In this document: in pieces, positions 35,133-43,954 of the stretch | Layout of the letters: every line of letters starts with the position of its first letter | How positions within the stretch are numbered: position 1 is the first letter of the stretch | NCBI GenBank assembly: GCA_029256015.1 | Contig: JAQSYQ010000001.1 | Coordinates: forward strand, 62,001-126,000 | Origin: Gammaproteobacteria bacterium | Lineage (GTDB): Bacteria > Pseudomonadota > Gammaproteobacteria > Francisellales > CACEW01 | DNA: 64,000 nt | Direction of reading: 5' to 3' | The notes under the pieces: generated by a model | The model's database searches: none | The model's input: only the letters and a program-made list of their open reading frames with translations | Told to the model about the DNA's origin: nothing | Made by a program: the position numbers and the translations under genes

Positions 35133-35780
35133 TCAGCGGGTGCTGGGATGATTAAGTAATTCTTTCATTTTAGCTTGAATGACTTCAATAGCAATGCGGT
35201 TTTTGCCGCCATGCGGGACTATGATATCGGCATAACGCTTAGAAGGCTCAATAAACTGTACAAACATAGGTCGAACTGTTGTCTCATATTGTTCGATAAC
35301 AGACTCCATGCTGCGCCCTCTTTCCATCACATCTCGGCGCAATCTTCTGATAAACGAAGTATCTAAAGCAGTATCAACGAAAATCCGAATATCCATGACA
35401 TCGCGAAGAGCCGGTTCTGAAAACAATAAAATCCCTTCTAGAACCACAATGCTGTTGTTGCTGCTAATGTGTCTGGTTTTGCTCGTGCGGTTATGAGTTA
35501 CATAGTCATAAACAGGAATATTAACGGAATCCCCTGCTTTAAGCTCCGACAGGTGCTGCACCAGCAATTTATGATCAAAAGCATCGGGATGGTCAAAGTT
35601 AACTTTGTTGCGCTCTTCCATGCTCAAATTTGACAAATCTTTGTAATAAGCATCTTCGGAAATAACGACGACTCGGTCTGAACCTAATTCATCAACAATA
35701 GTATTCGCCAGCAAGCTTTTTCCAGAACCCGATGCACCGGCAATTCCAATAATAATGATATTTCGATCTGACTGAGGCAT
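35133..35780 (-). CDS. udk: Uridine kinase
   Basis: A 215-residue P-loop kinase that phosphorylates uridine and cytidine. The Walker A motif reads GASGSGKS near residue 14, followed by [17 protein letters not shown] and VVLEGILLF, which are diagnostic of Udk. The start codon overlaps the RRM-protein stop by one base (TAATG), so the two are translationally coupled. The neighbouring deoB serves the same salvage pathway. Confidence 0.96.
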   Translation of the reverse strand: MPQSDRNIIIIGIAGASGSGKSLLANTIVDELGSDRVVVISEDAYYKDLSNLSMEERNKVNFDHPDAFDHKLLVQHLSELKAGDSVNIPVYDYVTHNRTSKTRHISSNNSIVVLEGILLFSEPALRDVMDIRIFVDTALDTSFIRRLRRDVMERGRSMESVIEQYETTVRPMFVQFIEPSKRYADIIVPHGGKNRIAIEVIQAKMKELLNHPSTR

Positions 35781-36010
35781 TATGACTTTCTCTCTATGGC
35801 ACAGGAAGTTTTTAATTTTTTACCTTTAAACTTAACTTCATTTAACTCTTTAGCCGCTAATTTCATGGCTTTTGCATTCATCAACTTAACCAAGGCGAAC
35901 TCTCTTATTATCTTAATTGACTGCACTTCACCGAACTTTGCAAACAATAACTTCAGATCCTCTTCGGTCGTACTTTCAGATAAATTGCCGACATAAACCG
36001 CATCGACCAT
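35780..36010 (-). CDS. Small RRM-domain RNA-binding protein
   Basis: A 76-residue single RNA-recognition-motif protein. RNP2 is present as VYVGNL near the start; RNP1 is degenerate (REFALVKLM) and lacks one of the usual aromatic residues, so RNA binding may be altered. Small stand-alone RRM proteins occur in cyanobacteria and several proteobacteria; their roles are mostly unknown. A GGGGGC Shine-Dalgarno lies 5 nt before the ATG. It is the first gene of the RRM-udk-deoB unit. Confidence 0.85.
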   Translation of the reverse strand: MVDAVYVGNLSESTTEEDLKLLFAKFGEVQSIKIIREFALVKLMNAKAMKLAAKELNEVKFKGKKLKTSCAIERKS

Positions 36011-36074
36011 GATTGCCCCCTTGCAAACCCTGGGAATTATCGCAGAAGTTTACGCATGATGAAAGCTTTGGATA

Positions 36075-36101
36075 CAAAAAAGCCACCCGAAAGTGGCTTT
36101 T
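36075..36101 (-). terminator. Intrinsic terminator of rpmE
   Basis: On the minus strand AAGCCAC-TTTCGG-GTGGCTT forms a 7-bp stem followed by a run of T. It lies 18 nt after the rpmE stop and before the RRM gene. Confidence 0.85.
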
Positions 36102-36118
36102 CAAAAACAAATGGCTTA

Positions 36119-36346
36119 TTAAGATTTTTTGCGTGCCATTGCGCCAAAGTTGCCGAATTTTTTCTTAAATCCGTCTACACGACCTTCGGTATCCACAAGT
36201 TTTTGTTTACCGGTGTAGTAAGGATGGCAGCTTGAGCAAACATCTAAATGTAGATCTTTACCTAAAGTAGAACCTGTTTTGAATTTATGCCCGCAACTAC
36301 AGGACACATTGATTTGAGCGTAATTTGGATGAATTTCTTTTTGCAT
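36119..36346 (-). CDS. rpmE: 50S ribosomal protein L31 (zinc-type)
   Basis: A 75-residue ribosomal protein with cysteines in VSCSCGHKF and [11 protein letters not shown], as in the Zn-binding C+ form of L31. The end is basic (FGAMARKKS). The start at 36346 has GAGG 9 nt upstream; the longer open frame would add 19 low-complexity residues encoded by a repeat and is rejected. The leader region holds a repeat copy described at 36391. It has its own terminator. Confidence 0.95.
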   Translation of the reverse strand: MQKEIHPNYAQINVSCSCGHKFKTGSTLGKDLHLDVCSSCHPYYTGKQKLVDTEGRVDGFKKKFGNFGAMARKKS

Positions 36347-36390
36347 AGCTATAGTCCTCTTTTCCGTGCCGCCACCTGACCCCTTGCCAG

Positions 36391-36431
36391 ATACCGCAAC
36401 CATTAACGCCGGCCATTTTACAGAGAGTTTA
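36391..36431. repeat. Copy 1 of a GCAACCATTAACGCC repeat, in the 356-bp gap upstream of rpmE
   Basis: Bases 36391-36431 contain GCAACCATTAACGCCGGCCA followed by AGAGAGTTTA. The same sequence occurs as copy 2 at 36681-36702 and, with few changes, as copy 3 at 37819-37860. The rest of the 36347-36702 gap holds an rnr-derived fragment (36641-36677) and otherwise nothing I can identify; a promoter for rpmE must be here but no clear -35/-10 is visible. Confidence 0.65.
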
Positions 36432-36640
36432 GCTTCAACGCAAGCATTTGCTTTATCAGGCTTAAAATTTCCTAAGGGTTTGCACTAGGGTTTTCTGAGG
36501 TTTTATTTAAGGAAGCTAGATTATTACTACTTTTAGCTCCAGGGGGAATTAAAGCACAGCCCTTTAATAGATATGGCTAAGTTGAATTGAGAGTATTTCA
36601 TCAACTTTTTCCATCTCTTTAGCAGGCAATAAAGCAATTT

Positions 36641-36702
36641 TATCCTTTAGCCTTGTATTTCTTGTGTTTTCTCTTTGTTGGATAGCGCAACCATTAACGC
36701 CA
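36641..36702 (-). repeat. Degraded rnr 3'-end fragment plus repeat copy 2
   Basis: Bases 36650-36677 (GCCTTGTATTTCTTGTG..TTTCTCTTTG) resemble the lysine-rich tail region of rnr at about 39165-39192 with a few changes. They are followed at 36681-36702 by GATAGCGCAACCATTAACGCC, repeat copy 2, which touches the stop codon of the next minus-strand gene. Confidence 0.55.
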
Positions 36703-37098
36703 CTACTTTGGACCATCGCAGTATTTGGATTCAAGCTTGTCATTCAGCAAAGGCTGCGCAGCATCCTTTTTTACGGCAATGGAAAAAATCCCTTGAAGCA
36801 TATTTGAACATTTAGAAGTAAGTTCTGTCACATCAATATGATAGCCATTATGGCGCATTACATCCAAAAACTGATCAATCCCTGGCAAAGCTCGCCCTAA
36901 CCAGTCCTTTTTTGCTGTAATATAAATGCTATTTTCTTCATCAACCTTTTGCCACTTAAACTGGCAGCCCTCCATCACTTCGCGATCAGCTTTGCTCAGC
37001 ATAGAATAAATTCCACTAACTGTTGATATAAGCTCACCGTATTCTTTTTGGTCACTTGCGTAGACAGTCAATTCATTCGCTTTTCTTATGGCTCTCAT
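36703..37098 (-). CDS. Unknown 131-residue protein
   Basis: I do not recognise this family. The protein is soluble and mixed helical, with four cysteines (GCQF, KCSN, KYCDG among them) and no signal peptide. The ATG at 37098 is chosen because AGGCGG lies 7 nt upstream; a TTG-initiated longer frame from 37146 would overlap the preceding gene. It lies 17 nt after the 178-residue membrane-protein gene, suggesting co-transcription, and is inside the repeat-rich island between rnr and rpmE, which suggests accessory content. Confidence 0.5.
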   Translation of the reverse strand: MRAIRKANELTVYASDQKEYGELISTVSGIYSMLSKADREVMEGCQFKWQKVDEENSIYITAKKDWLGRALPGIDQFLDVMRHNGYHIDVTELTSKCSNMLQGIFSIAVKKDAAQPLLNDKLESKYCDGPK

Positions 37099-37115
37099 AG
37101 CATATCCGCCTATTG

Positions 37116-37652
37116 CTAGGCAGGCTTGGCTTCTAGCACCCTGCAATAAGCAAGAACCTGACTTTCCCGAAACCCTCCTGCAGTTCTTGAAACCCCTCTT
37201 GCAAGCTCTGTGGCTTTTTCTTCATAGCGATTGAGCAAACCTTCAAGATAATCAGAAGTTGCGGCACCAACAATCAGCAGACCAAGATATAGCCACGGAG
37301 AATTTAATCCTTCATCAGCTTGTTTATTCGCAATGAGCTTAAAAGTTGGGGACAAACCTAAAACAAAGAGATTTACCAATGCCTTATGGTAGAACAATTT
37401 CTCTTGATCTGTACGCATTAGCTCGCCATAGTTTATACGCTTTTCTGTATAACTACCCGCTTTAAAAGCAATGGACAATAAAGCATTAGCATAAGCTAGA
37501 GCCGCCAAGCCGATAATAGCTAACTCGTCATTGCAGAACGTAAATGATATGTTGATAAGCATGGCAGCGCAACCTGTCAATCTTGAGCCGATCCATAAGT
37601 GTTTATCACAGTACTTTAATGCCGTCCGGTTTATCATTAGTGCCCCATCCAT
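37116..37652 (-). CDS. Unknown membrane protein, about 178 residues
   Basis: No recognised family. Hydrophobic segments at about residues 25-45, 47-65, 95-110 and 118-138 suggest a membrane protein, followed by a charged helical tail (YEEKATELARGVSRTAGG). The start is uncertain: ATG at 37652 lacks a Shine-Dalgarno, while ATG at 37637 is preceded by GGGGC. The start lies 13 nt from the copied rnr tail fragment, so expression could depend on sequence brought by that duplication. Confidence 0.5.
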   Translation of the reverse strand: MDGALMINRTALKYCDKHLWIGSRLTGCAAMLINISFTFCNDELAIIGLAALAYANALLSIAFKAGSYTEKRINYGELMRTDQEKLFYHKALVNLFVLGLSPTFKLIANKQADEGLNSPWLYLGLLIVGAATSDYLEGLLNRYEEKATELARGVSRTAGGFRESQVLAYCRVLEAKPA

Positions 37653-37664
37653 TAATGTCTTGGC

Positions 37665-37860
37665 TTCTTAGCCTTTTTAGCTTTGTATTTCTTGCGTTTC
37701 TCTTTAATTTTTTCTTTAGCTTTTTCCTTTTTACGGGCGGCTTTAGCTTGAGAAGTAATCTTAACACCTTATGTTTAACTAAATCTACTTTGGCTAGCTT
37801 TATATATTTTCCTTGTCGGATAGCGCAACTATTAACGCCGGTCACGTTGAAGAGAGCTTA
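37665..37860 (-). pseudogene. Duplicated 3'-end fragment of rnr plus repeat copy 3
   Basis: Bases 37665-37770 match the end of rnr (39152-39257) at 104 of 106 positions. The copy then lacks about 33 bp and resumes as TAACTAAATCTACTTTGGCTA, equivalent to 39291-39311 of rnr (S1 domain). Further out the translated sequence still aligns weakly with the rnr S1 region (KLAKVDLVKHKV against RLAKVDLVERKV). The open frame across it is shifted and should not be called a gene. Bases 37819-37860 are repeat copy 3, ending at the next gene's stop. Confidence 0.8.
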
Positions 37861-38748
37861 TGGATACTGCAAGCCTAATTCTTTAGTGTTGGGGCTCGAC
37901 TGAGCCAGATGAAATGCTCCTTGGACAGCCTGCGATTCTTTTTCAATTTCAAGCATAAGCTCGCCTGCATATGCTTTATATGTGAGCACTTGTTCTTTTA
38001 AGCCCAATAACTCGGCAAGTTTGCTAATTTTACTTGAAATCTGAACATGTTGCCGCTTTTGTTCAAGGCCAGGAGAAATTAACTTGTGGTAACGATTATC
38101 AATCTCTTGGAAAATTTCCAGGGCTTTTTGGATGTAATATCTTTTTAAATCAGGGTGAATGCCACAATCAGAGTGTTTTATATATATCCCCGAAGCCTGG
38201 ACGTATAAAGGCATAGCCACATCTAAGTCTATAAGCCTTGCCTGGTTGATTAAGGTTTTTAGCTTCCTCGCATCCTCTGCTGTTTCCTTTATGATCGTAT
38301 TTACTCCTGGCTGAATTACTTCCCACTCCTCTAGCCTAGCCTCCACAGTGCTTGCCTTTGGGCTACCCTTAAGTTGAAGCACTTTTTCATAATCAGCATA
38401 CCAGAGCAGTAAAATAAATAAGCCGATATCAGACCGATTTATAGCAAAATGAAAAATATTTCCCCCGTACCAATCACAAAAGTAAGGATTTGTTCCCGCA
38501 TCTAGCAATAGAGCTGCAGTTAAATAATGGGGATTATGCTTCTCATCAAATGCACTAATGACAGGAATGCTATTCCAAGCCCCTTCAGGTACAACCCTGC
38601 TGATATAAGGCTTTTTAGGATGTAACATTTTCTCTAAATTATCTTTTTGTCGGAAGTAATCTAAACATGCCTTTGTATGCTCAATATCACCATGAGAGAC
38701 AAATTTGTATAAATCGGAAATGCTATAACCTAGCATTGCTCTGAACAT
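37858..38748 (-). CDS. Ankyrin-like repeat protein, unknown function
   Basis: A 296-residue soluble protein. Residues about 8-125 contain two to three degenerate ankyrin-type repeats (ISDLYKFVSHGDIEHTKACL; TAALLLDAGTNPYFCDWYGG; NIFHFAINRSDIGLFILLL), and the rest is helical with a TPR-like feel (YIQKALEIFQEIDNRY) and charged coils. No signal peptide. Ankyrin proteins in accessory regions of intracellular Legionellales are often host-directed effectors; that role is inference. Alternative start at the Met of residue 5. It sits in the duplicated-rnr island. Confidence 0.7.
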   Translation of the reverse strand: MFRAMLGYSISDLYKFVSHGDIEHTKACLDYFRQKDNLEKMLHPKKPYISRVVPEGAWNSIPVISAFDEKHNPHYLTAALLLDAGTNPYFCDWYGGNIFHFAINRSDIGLFILLLWYADYEKVLQLKGSPKASTVEARLEEWEVIQPGVNTIIKETAEDARKLKTLINQARLIDLDVAMPLYVQASGIYIKHSDCGIHPDLKRYYIQKALEIFQEIDNRYHKLISPGLEQKRQHVQISSKISKLAELLGLKEQVLTYKAYAGELMLEIEKESQAVQGAFHLAQSSPNTKELGLQYP

Positions 38749-38810
38749 TCGCTACGCTCCCGCAAGAATAATAGCATTAAAAACATACATTATCAGAAGC
38801 AAATAAGAAA

Positions 38811-38999
38811 TTAAATGCTGTTAGTAAGCCGCCTTTTGCCCATTTCTGCTATATTTTGAACCACAGCTTGGGCAGCTTGAAATACCCTAGGATGCCTTGG
38901 TCTCTGGTCAGCTATAGGAATTTCAGGCTCTATCAAGCCTCTCGTTCTATTTTCCCTATATAAATAGGCTTGACGCACAAGATATAGGGAACCTTTCAT
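38811..38999 (-). CDS. Possible small protein, 62 residues
   Basis: An open frame of 62 residues, basic (IADQRPRHPRVF, MGKRRL), 62 nt upstream of the ankyrin-like gene on the same strand. No Shine-Dalgarno is visible before the ATG and no family is recognised, so it may be a chance frame or the remnant of a longer gene. Confidence 0.25.
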   Translation of the reverse strand: MKGSLYLVRQAYLYRENRTRGLIEPEIPIADQRPRHPRVFQAAQAVVQNIAEMGKRRLTNSI

Positions 39000-39141
39000 G
39001 CTGAAAGCAATACAGCGAAGTGATCTCTCTTAAATTCTGAGCAATCATATATAGCCTTGATACTGCCCATTCTTAAAATCGGCAATCAACGAGGATATAG
39101 CACGCTTTTTAAAAAAAATTATCTATAAAACAAGCTAATAT

Positions 39142-41421
39142 TCAATGCTTTTTCTTAGCCTTTTTAGCTTTGTATTTCTTGCGTTTCTCTTTAATTTTTT
39201 CTTTAGCTTTTTCCTTTTTACGGGCGGCTTTAGCTTGAGAAGAAATCTTAACGCCTTCCTGGCCCAGCAATTGCAAATCTACTTTGCGTTCAACCAAATC
39301 CACTTTGGCTAATCTCACCTTAATGGACTGCCCTAGCGCAAAAACCTGCCTTGTCCGCTCTCCGATAAGCTGATGAGAAGCAGTATCAAATTGATAGTAA
39401 TCATTTTGCAGGTTTGATACATGCACCAAACCATCCACCAGCACTTCTTTTAAGGTGACGAAAAAGCCAAAGTGGGTTATACCGCTAATAATACCATCAA
39501 ACTCTTCGCCCACTTTATCGGAAATATAAGCGCATTTGAGGGCACTAACGACCTCTCTACTAGCCTCATCAGCTCTTCTTTCGGTAAAAGAAAGGTACTC
39601 ACCAAACTCCACCAGCCTGGATTTTTCATAAATTACCGCTGAAGGGTCTTTTCTCTCGATAATGCTTCTGGCTAAACGATGGACGATCAGATCAGGATAG
39701 CGTCGAATCGGTGAAGTAAAATGGGTATAAGCCTCATAAGCCAGGCCAAAATGCCCGATATTATGCTCACTGTAAACCGCTTGATTCATCGAGCGCAGCA
39801 ATACCGTTTGAATAATGGGATAGTCTTCACGATTTTTGGCTTTCATTAAGACTTTATTGAGGTCGCCAGGCTTGGGCTGATAGGTACCGGGCACGCTTAG
39901 CCCTCTTAAGCTTAAGAAACTTCTTAAGTCTTCGATCTTTTCTTCTTTAGGCGATTCATGGATTCGATACAAGGCTTCTCTTTTATTGTTAATAAAGAAT
40001 TGAGCTGTCGCCACGTTGGCCATCAACATACATTCTTCAATAATTTTATGAGCGTCGTTGCGGACCACGGGTTTGACTTCTCTAACCTGCCCATGTTCAT
40101 TCAAAGAGATAATGGTCTCAATGGTTTCAAACTCTAAAGCACCCCTTTCCTTTCTTCGCTCCACCAACACATTGTAAAGCGCTTCAAGGTTGTTTAAATG
40201 AGGTAATAAATCTGCTTTGTTCCAATCTTTGGGCTGCTCTTTCAATACTTGGGCAACTAAATTATAGGTTAATCTCGCTTTGGAGCGCATGGCAGCAGGA
40301 TAAAAACTGGATTTAATCAACTCACCTTTGTCACTGATCTGCATCTGGCAAACCATGCAAAGTCGGTCCACATCAGGTTTTAATGAGCAGAGTTCATTTG
40401 AAATAATTTCAGGCAGCATGGGAATAACTCGACCAGGGAAGTAAACCGAGGTTCCCCGCTTTTGAGCTTCATGGTCTAAAGCCGTGCCGGGCCTTACGTA
40501 ATAGGAAACGTCAGCAATAGCCACATAGAGTTCCCATTGACCGTTTTCCAAGGGTCTACAATAAACTGCATCATCAAAATCTTTCGCATCTTCGCCATCG
40601 ATAGTGACTAAAGGCAGATCGGTCAGATTCGTTCTTCCCTGCTTGTCTTTCTCAGAAACCTCGCCAGTAAGTCGGCTGATTTCCTGCATGACCTCTTTAG
40701 GCCAAGTTCGAGGCAAATCATAGCTTGCTACAGCTGAATCAATAGCCAAATCGACATTGATGCTGTCACTTAATATTTTATTGACCTTGCCCACTGCTTG
40801 AGTGTGATAAGTGGGCTGGGTATGAATATCCACTGAAACCAGCTGGTTATGCTTAGCGCCGGCTTCATCCTCTGGCATAATCATCACTGATTTTTTAATT
40901 TTGGTGCCTTCAGGGATCACATAAGAACCTTCTTGTTCTTTGTGAAAACGGCCAATAATTTTGGTCGTATTTCTTTCAACTATATCAATAATAACGGCTT
41001 CCAGCTGACCGGATTGGTCTTCGCCTACTACTTTGATCACAATTTTATCGCCGGGGAAAACCGTACGCATTTGCCGCTTGGATAAAATAATAGTCTGGCT
41101 AGGATTATTTTCCGGGATGACAACACCTAAGCCTTCTTTGTTAACAGAAATTGTGCCTGTAACAAGGTCTACATGTTCTAATATCTGGTACTCACCCCGT
41201 CTGTTGCAGGTAAGCTGTCCATCTCTTTCCATGGCACGCAACCGTCGGCGCAAGGCTTCTCTTTTTACATCGGTATCCAGCTCCAGCACTTTAGATAAAT
41301 AATCATGGGTGCATGGCTCTTGCGAGCGCCCGATAAACTCTAAAATAAGCTCGCGGCTTGGAATAGGATCGGCGTATTTCTCAGCTTCTCGTTGTGCGTG
41401 AGGATCGTTAAATTTAGTCAA
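39142..41421 (-). CDS. rnr: Ribonuclease R
   Basis: A 759-residue 3'-5' exoribonuclease. Domains in order: N-terminal winged helix (about 20-80), two cold-shock domains (80-240), RNB catalytic domain with the acidic site IDGEDAKDFDDAV (near 268-282), S1 domain (about 640-725) and a Lys-rich tail. It degrades structured RNA and defective tRNA and rRNA. The start is TTG, with GGGGAG 4 nt upstream lying in the last codons of ridA; the two genes are 1 nt apart. Its 3' end has been duplicated at 37665-37860 and 36650-36677. Confidence 0.96.
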   Translation of the reverse strand: MTKFNDPHAQREAEKYADPIPSRELILEFIGRSQEPCTHDYLSKVLELDTDVKREALRRRLRAMERDGQLTCNRRGEYQILEHVDLVTGTISVNKEGLGVVIPENNPSQTIILSKRQMRTVFPGDKIVIKVVGEDQSGQLEAVIIDIVERNTTKIIGRFHKEQEGSYVIPEGTKIKKSVMIMPEDEAGAKHNQLVSVDIHTQPTYHTQAVGKVNKILSDSINVDLAIDSAVASYDLPRTWPKEVMQEISRLTGEVSEKDKQGRTNLTDLPLVTIDGEDAKDFDDAVYCRPLENGQWELYVAIADVSYYVRPGTALDHEAQKRGTSVYFPGRVIPMLPEIISNELCSLKPDVDRLCMVCQMQISDKGELIKSSFYPAAMRSKARLTYNLVAQVLKEQPKDWNKADLLPHLNNLEALYNVLVERRKERGALEFETIETIISLNEHGQVREVKPVVRNDAHKIIEECMLMANVATAQFFINNKREALYRIHESPKEEKIEDLRSFLSLRGLSVPGTYQPKPGDLNKVLMKAKNREDYPIIQTVLLRSMNQAVYSEHNIGHFGLAYEAYTHFTSPIRRYPDLIVHRLARSIIERKDPSAVIYEKSRLVEFGEYLSFTERRADEASREVVSALKCAYISDKVGEEFDGIISGITHFGFFVTLKEVLVDGLVHVSNLQNDYYQFDTASHQLIGERTRQVFALGQSIKVRLAKVDLVERKVDLQLLGQEGVKISSQAKAARKKEKAKEKIKEKRKKYKAKKAKKKH

Positions 41422-41422
41422 A

Positions 41423-41806
41423 CTACTCCCCTAATACCATAATTGCTTCAATTTCGACCTCAGCCTGTTTTGGCATAGCAGCCACCCCCAGCAAAGCCCT
41501 TGCTGGAAAGGGCTCTTTAAAAAAGCTTCTCATCACCTGATTGACCACTTCAAAATGCTTCAAATCCAGCAGATATACATTTAATTTCACTATATCGTTT
41601 AAGCTTCCGCCAGCTGCCTCGGCAATCGCTTTGATATTTTCAAATACCTGGGCAACTTGAAGCTCCATCGGGCCTGTTAGCATTGTCATGCTTTCTGGAT
41701 TTAAAGGGATTTGCCCTGAAATATAAACTGTATTGCCTGCTTTTACTGCTTGAGAATAACTCCCTATCGCAGCAGGCGCTTTTGTTGTACTAATACTTTT
41801 TTTCAT
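41423..41806 (-). CDS. ridA: RidA-family enamine/imine deaminase
   Basis: A 127-residue YjgF/YER057c/UK114 protein. Signatures: GSYSQAVKAGNTVYISGQIPL, AEAAGGSLNDIVKLNVYL and MPKQAEVEIEAI; the catalytic Arg of the family (before the ALLGVAA strand) is present in PARALLGV. RidA hydrolyses reactive enamines such as 2-aminoacrylate made by PLP enzymes. It lies between spoT and rnr on the same strand, 7 nt after spoT, a common neighbourhood in gammaproteobacteria. Confidence 0.95.
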   Translation of the reverse strand: MKKSISTTKAPAAIGSYSQAVKAGNTVYISGQIPLNPESMTMLTGPMELQVAQVFENIKAIAEAAGGSLNDIVKLNVYLLDLKHFEVVNQVMRSFFKEPFPARALLGVAAMPKQAEVEIEAIMVLGE

Positions 41807-41813
41807 TGTTTTC

Positions 41814-43943
41814 CTAAATATTCGGTTTGACCCTAAAAGCTCTCATAACATATTTAAGCTTTTTCAGCCTTTTAATCAATCTTGCTAAATGCACTCTGCC
41901 TCTCACTTCAATCACCACATCAATAATGCCATAAGTTGTCCTGGCTTCTTCTACATGCAGTTCTCGGATGTTGCAGTCTGCGTCGGTAATGGCCTTGGAA
42001 ACCATTGCGATAACCCCTCGCACATTCTCTGTTTCGACGGTCATTTTAACAGGGAAATAATCGCTAATTTCACCCGCCCAGCTTAAGCTTACTAAATCAT
42101 CAGGATGATTTTTATAATCTATTTTCCCCCAAATAGGGCATTGATTAGTATGGACTTCAATCCCCTGGCCTTTGCTCAAAATACCTCTTACTTCATCCCC
42201 CGGGATAGGATAACAGCATTTTGAAAATCTCAGGTTCATGCCCTCTGAACCAATAATTTGTAGGTTTTGCTTTTGAGGCTCAGTTCGCTCGGCCTGGCTC
42301 ATGCTTTCCATCAGCTGATGGACCACCACTCGGCTGCTTCGTTCTCCAGACCCCAGTTGCTTTAATAAAGTTTTTTCTGAAGGAAGGTTAAGCTCTTCAC
42401 ACAGGGCTTTAATCGCTCCCTGCGGAATTTTCTCCCAGCTTAAGCCTATTTCCGCCAAGGAATAAGTGAGTAATTTTTTGCCTAATGCTATAGCTTCTTC
42501 TTCCTCTTTGGACTTTAGAAAATGCTTAATCCCTGTTTTAGCCTTGGCGCTCACTACAAAGTTAAGCCAGGACGGATTGGGAGTCGCTTTAGGCGAGGTG
42601 ACTACCTCAACTGTTTGCCCATTGTTTAATACATAATTTAAAGGAACCAAGCGTCTGTTTACTTTAGCTGCCACACAATGATTACCAATTTGAGTGTGGA
42701 CTGCATAAGCAAAGTCTACAGTAGTTGCCCCTCTTGGCAGGCGCATAATATCACCTTTTGGGGTAAAGACATAGACTTCATCGGGGAACAAATCAATTTT
42801 GACGTGCTCAATAAATTCCAAAGAATTACCCGCGCTGGACTGCATATCAAGCAACTGCTCCAACCACTCTCTTGTTCTTACCTCTGTTGGACTCACAAAA
42901 CCTTGAGTTTTATATAACCAGTGAGCAGCAATTCCGTTTTTTGCAGTAATTTCCATTTCCATGGTTCGGATCTGAATTTCAATAGGAACACCATATGGGC
43001 CAAACAAAGTGGTATGCAAAGACTGATAACCATTGGCTTTTGGAATGGCAATATAGTCTTTAAATCTTCCGGGAATAGGCTTATATAGACCATGCAAAGC
43101 CCCTAATACCCGGTAACAATCGTCCAGATCTTTGGCAAGCACCCTAAAGGCATAAACATCCATAATTTCGGAGAAAGGCACGCCTCTTAACTGCATTTTC
43201 CTGTAAATACTGTATAAACGCTTAGCTCTGCCAAATATATGCTCAGGAGGCACGCTATATTGCTTCAACCGATCTACTAAAGCCTCATGGATTTTATCCA
43301 TCAATTTGCGACGGTTTCCCCGTGCAGCTTTAACCCTTTTCTCCAATATTCTGTATCTCAGAGGATACAGCACTTGAAAGCCGTAGTCCTCAAAGGCATT
43401 TTTAAATACATTCATTCCTAAGCGGTTGGCAATCGGTGCGTAGATTTCTAAAGTTTCAAGAGCAATCCTGCGGCGCTTTTCCGGCCTAAAATTAGAATTG
43501 GCCAAGGTGCTCATATTATGGTAGCGATCAGCCATTTTGATGAGGATAACTCTAATATCCTCCACCATGGCTAGCATCATTTTGCGAAAGTTCTCAGCCT
43601 GAGCTTCAGCTTTTGATTCAAAGGCAATCTGAGTGAGTTTGGTTACTCCGTCTACAAGCTTAGCAACGGTCTCTCCAAATATTTCAGAAATTTGGGACAA
43701 TGTGACCGCGGTATCTTCAACCGCATCGTGTAAAAGCGCAGCAATAATGGTCTCGGGATCCATATGCATATCTGCAAGGATCCCAGCGACTGCAACGCAA
43801 TGAGTTATATAGGGTTCACCGGTACTGCGAAATTGAGTTTCATGTGCATCAGCAGCGAAAAGAAAAGCTTGAACTATGGGGTAGATTTGCCCTGGAGTTA
43901 AATAACGAGATAGCTTTTCTTGAAACGAGCTGAATATAAACAC
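41814..43943 (-). CDS. spoT: Bifunctional (p)ppGpp synthetase/hydrolase
   Basis: A 709-residue RelA/SpoT-family protein. Order: HD hydrolase domain (HCVAVAGILA...LLHDAVEDT), synthetase domain with the RFKDYIAIPKANGYQSLHT motif (RxKD form, as in bifunctional SpoT, not the ExDD of RelA), TGS domain (VFTPKGDIMRLPRGATTVDF) and C-terminal ACT domain. It makes and breaks the stringent-response alarmone. The start is a GTG at 43943, 11 nt after rpoZ, with weak Shine-Dalgarno; the rpoZ-spoT order is the standard one. Confidence 0.95.
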   Translation of the reverse strand: MFIFSSFQEKLSRYLTPGQIYPIVQAFLFAADAHETQFRSTGEPYITHCVAVAGILADMHMDPETIIAALLHDAVEDTAVTLSQISEIFGETVAKLVDGVTKLTQIAFESKAEAQAENFRKMMLAMVEDIRVILIKMADRYHNMSTLANSNFRPEKRRRIALETLEIYAPIANRLGMNVFKNAFEDYGFQVLYPLRYRILEKRVKAARGNRRKLMDKIHEALVDRLKQYSVPPEHIFGRAKRLYSIYRKMQLRGVPFSEIMDVYAFRVLAKDLDDCYRVLGALHGLYKPIPGRFKDYIAIPKANGYQSLHTTLFGPYGVPIEIQIRTMEMEITAKNGIAAHWLYKTQGFVSPTEVRTREWLEQLLDMQSSAGNSLEFIEHVKIDLFPDEVYVFTPKGDIMRLPRGATTVDFAYAVHTQIGNHCVAAKVNRRLVPLNYVLNNGQTVEVVTSPKATPNPSWLNFVVSAKAKTGIKHFLKSKEEEEAIALGKKLLTYSLAEIGLSWEKIPQGAIKALCEELNLPSEKTLLKQLGSGERSSRVVVHQLMESMSQAERTEPQKQNLQIIGSEGMNLRFSKCCYPIPGDEVRGILSKGQGIEVHTNQCPIWGKIDYKNHPDDLVSLSWAGEISDYFPVKMTVETENVRGVIAMVSKAITDADCNIRELHVEEARTTYGIIDVVIEVRGRVHLARLIKRLKKLKYVMRAFRVKPNI

Positions 43944-43954
43944 AATTTAACTGC

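Noticed and set aside
36347..36403. 19-residue N-terminal extension of L31
   Set aside because: Gly/Ser-rich sequence encoded by the repeat copy; the standard L31 start at 36346 has a Shine-Dalgarno.
37606..37845. Open frame of 79 residues, lysine-rich, minus strand
   Set aside because: It is a frameshifted reading of the duplicated rnr tail and adjoining repeat, not an independent gene.
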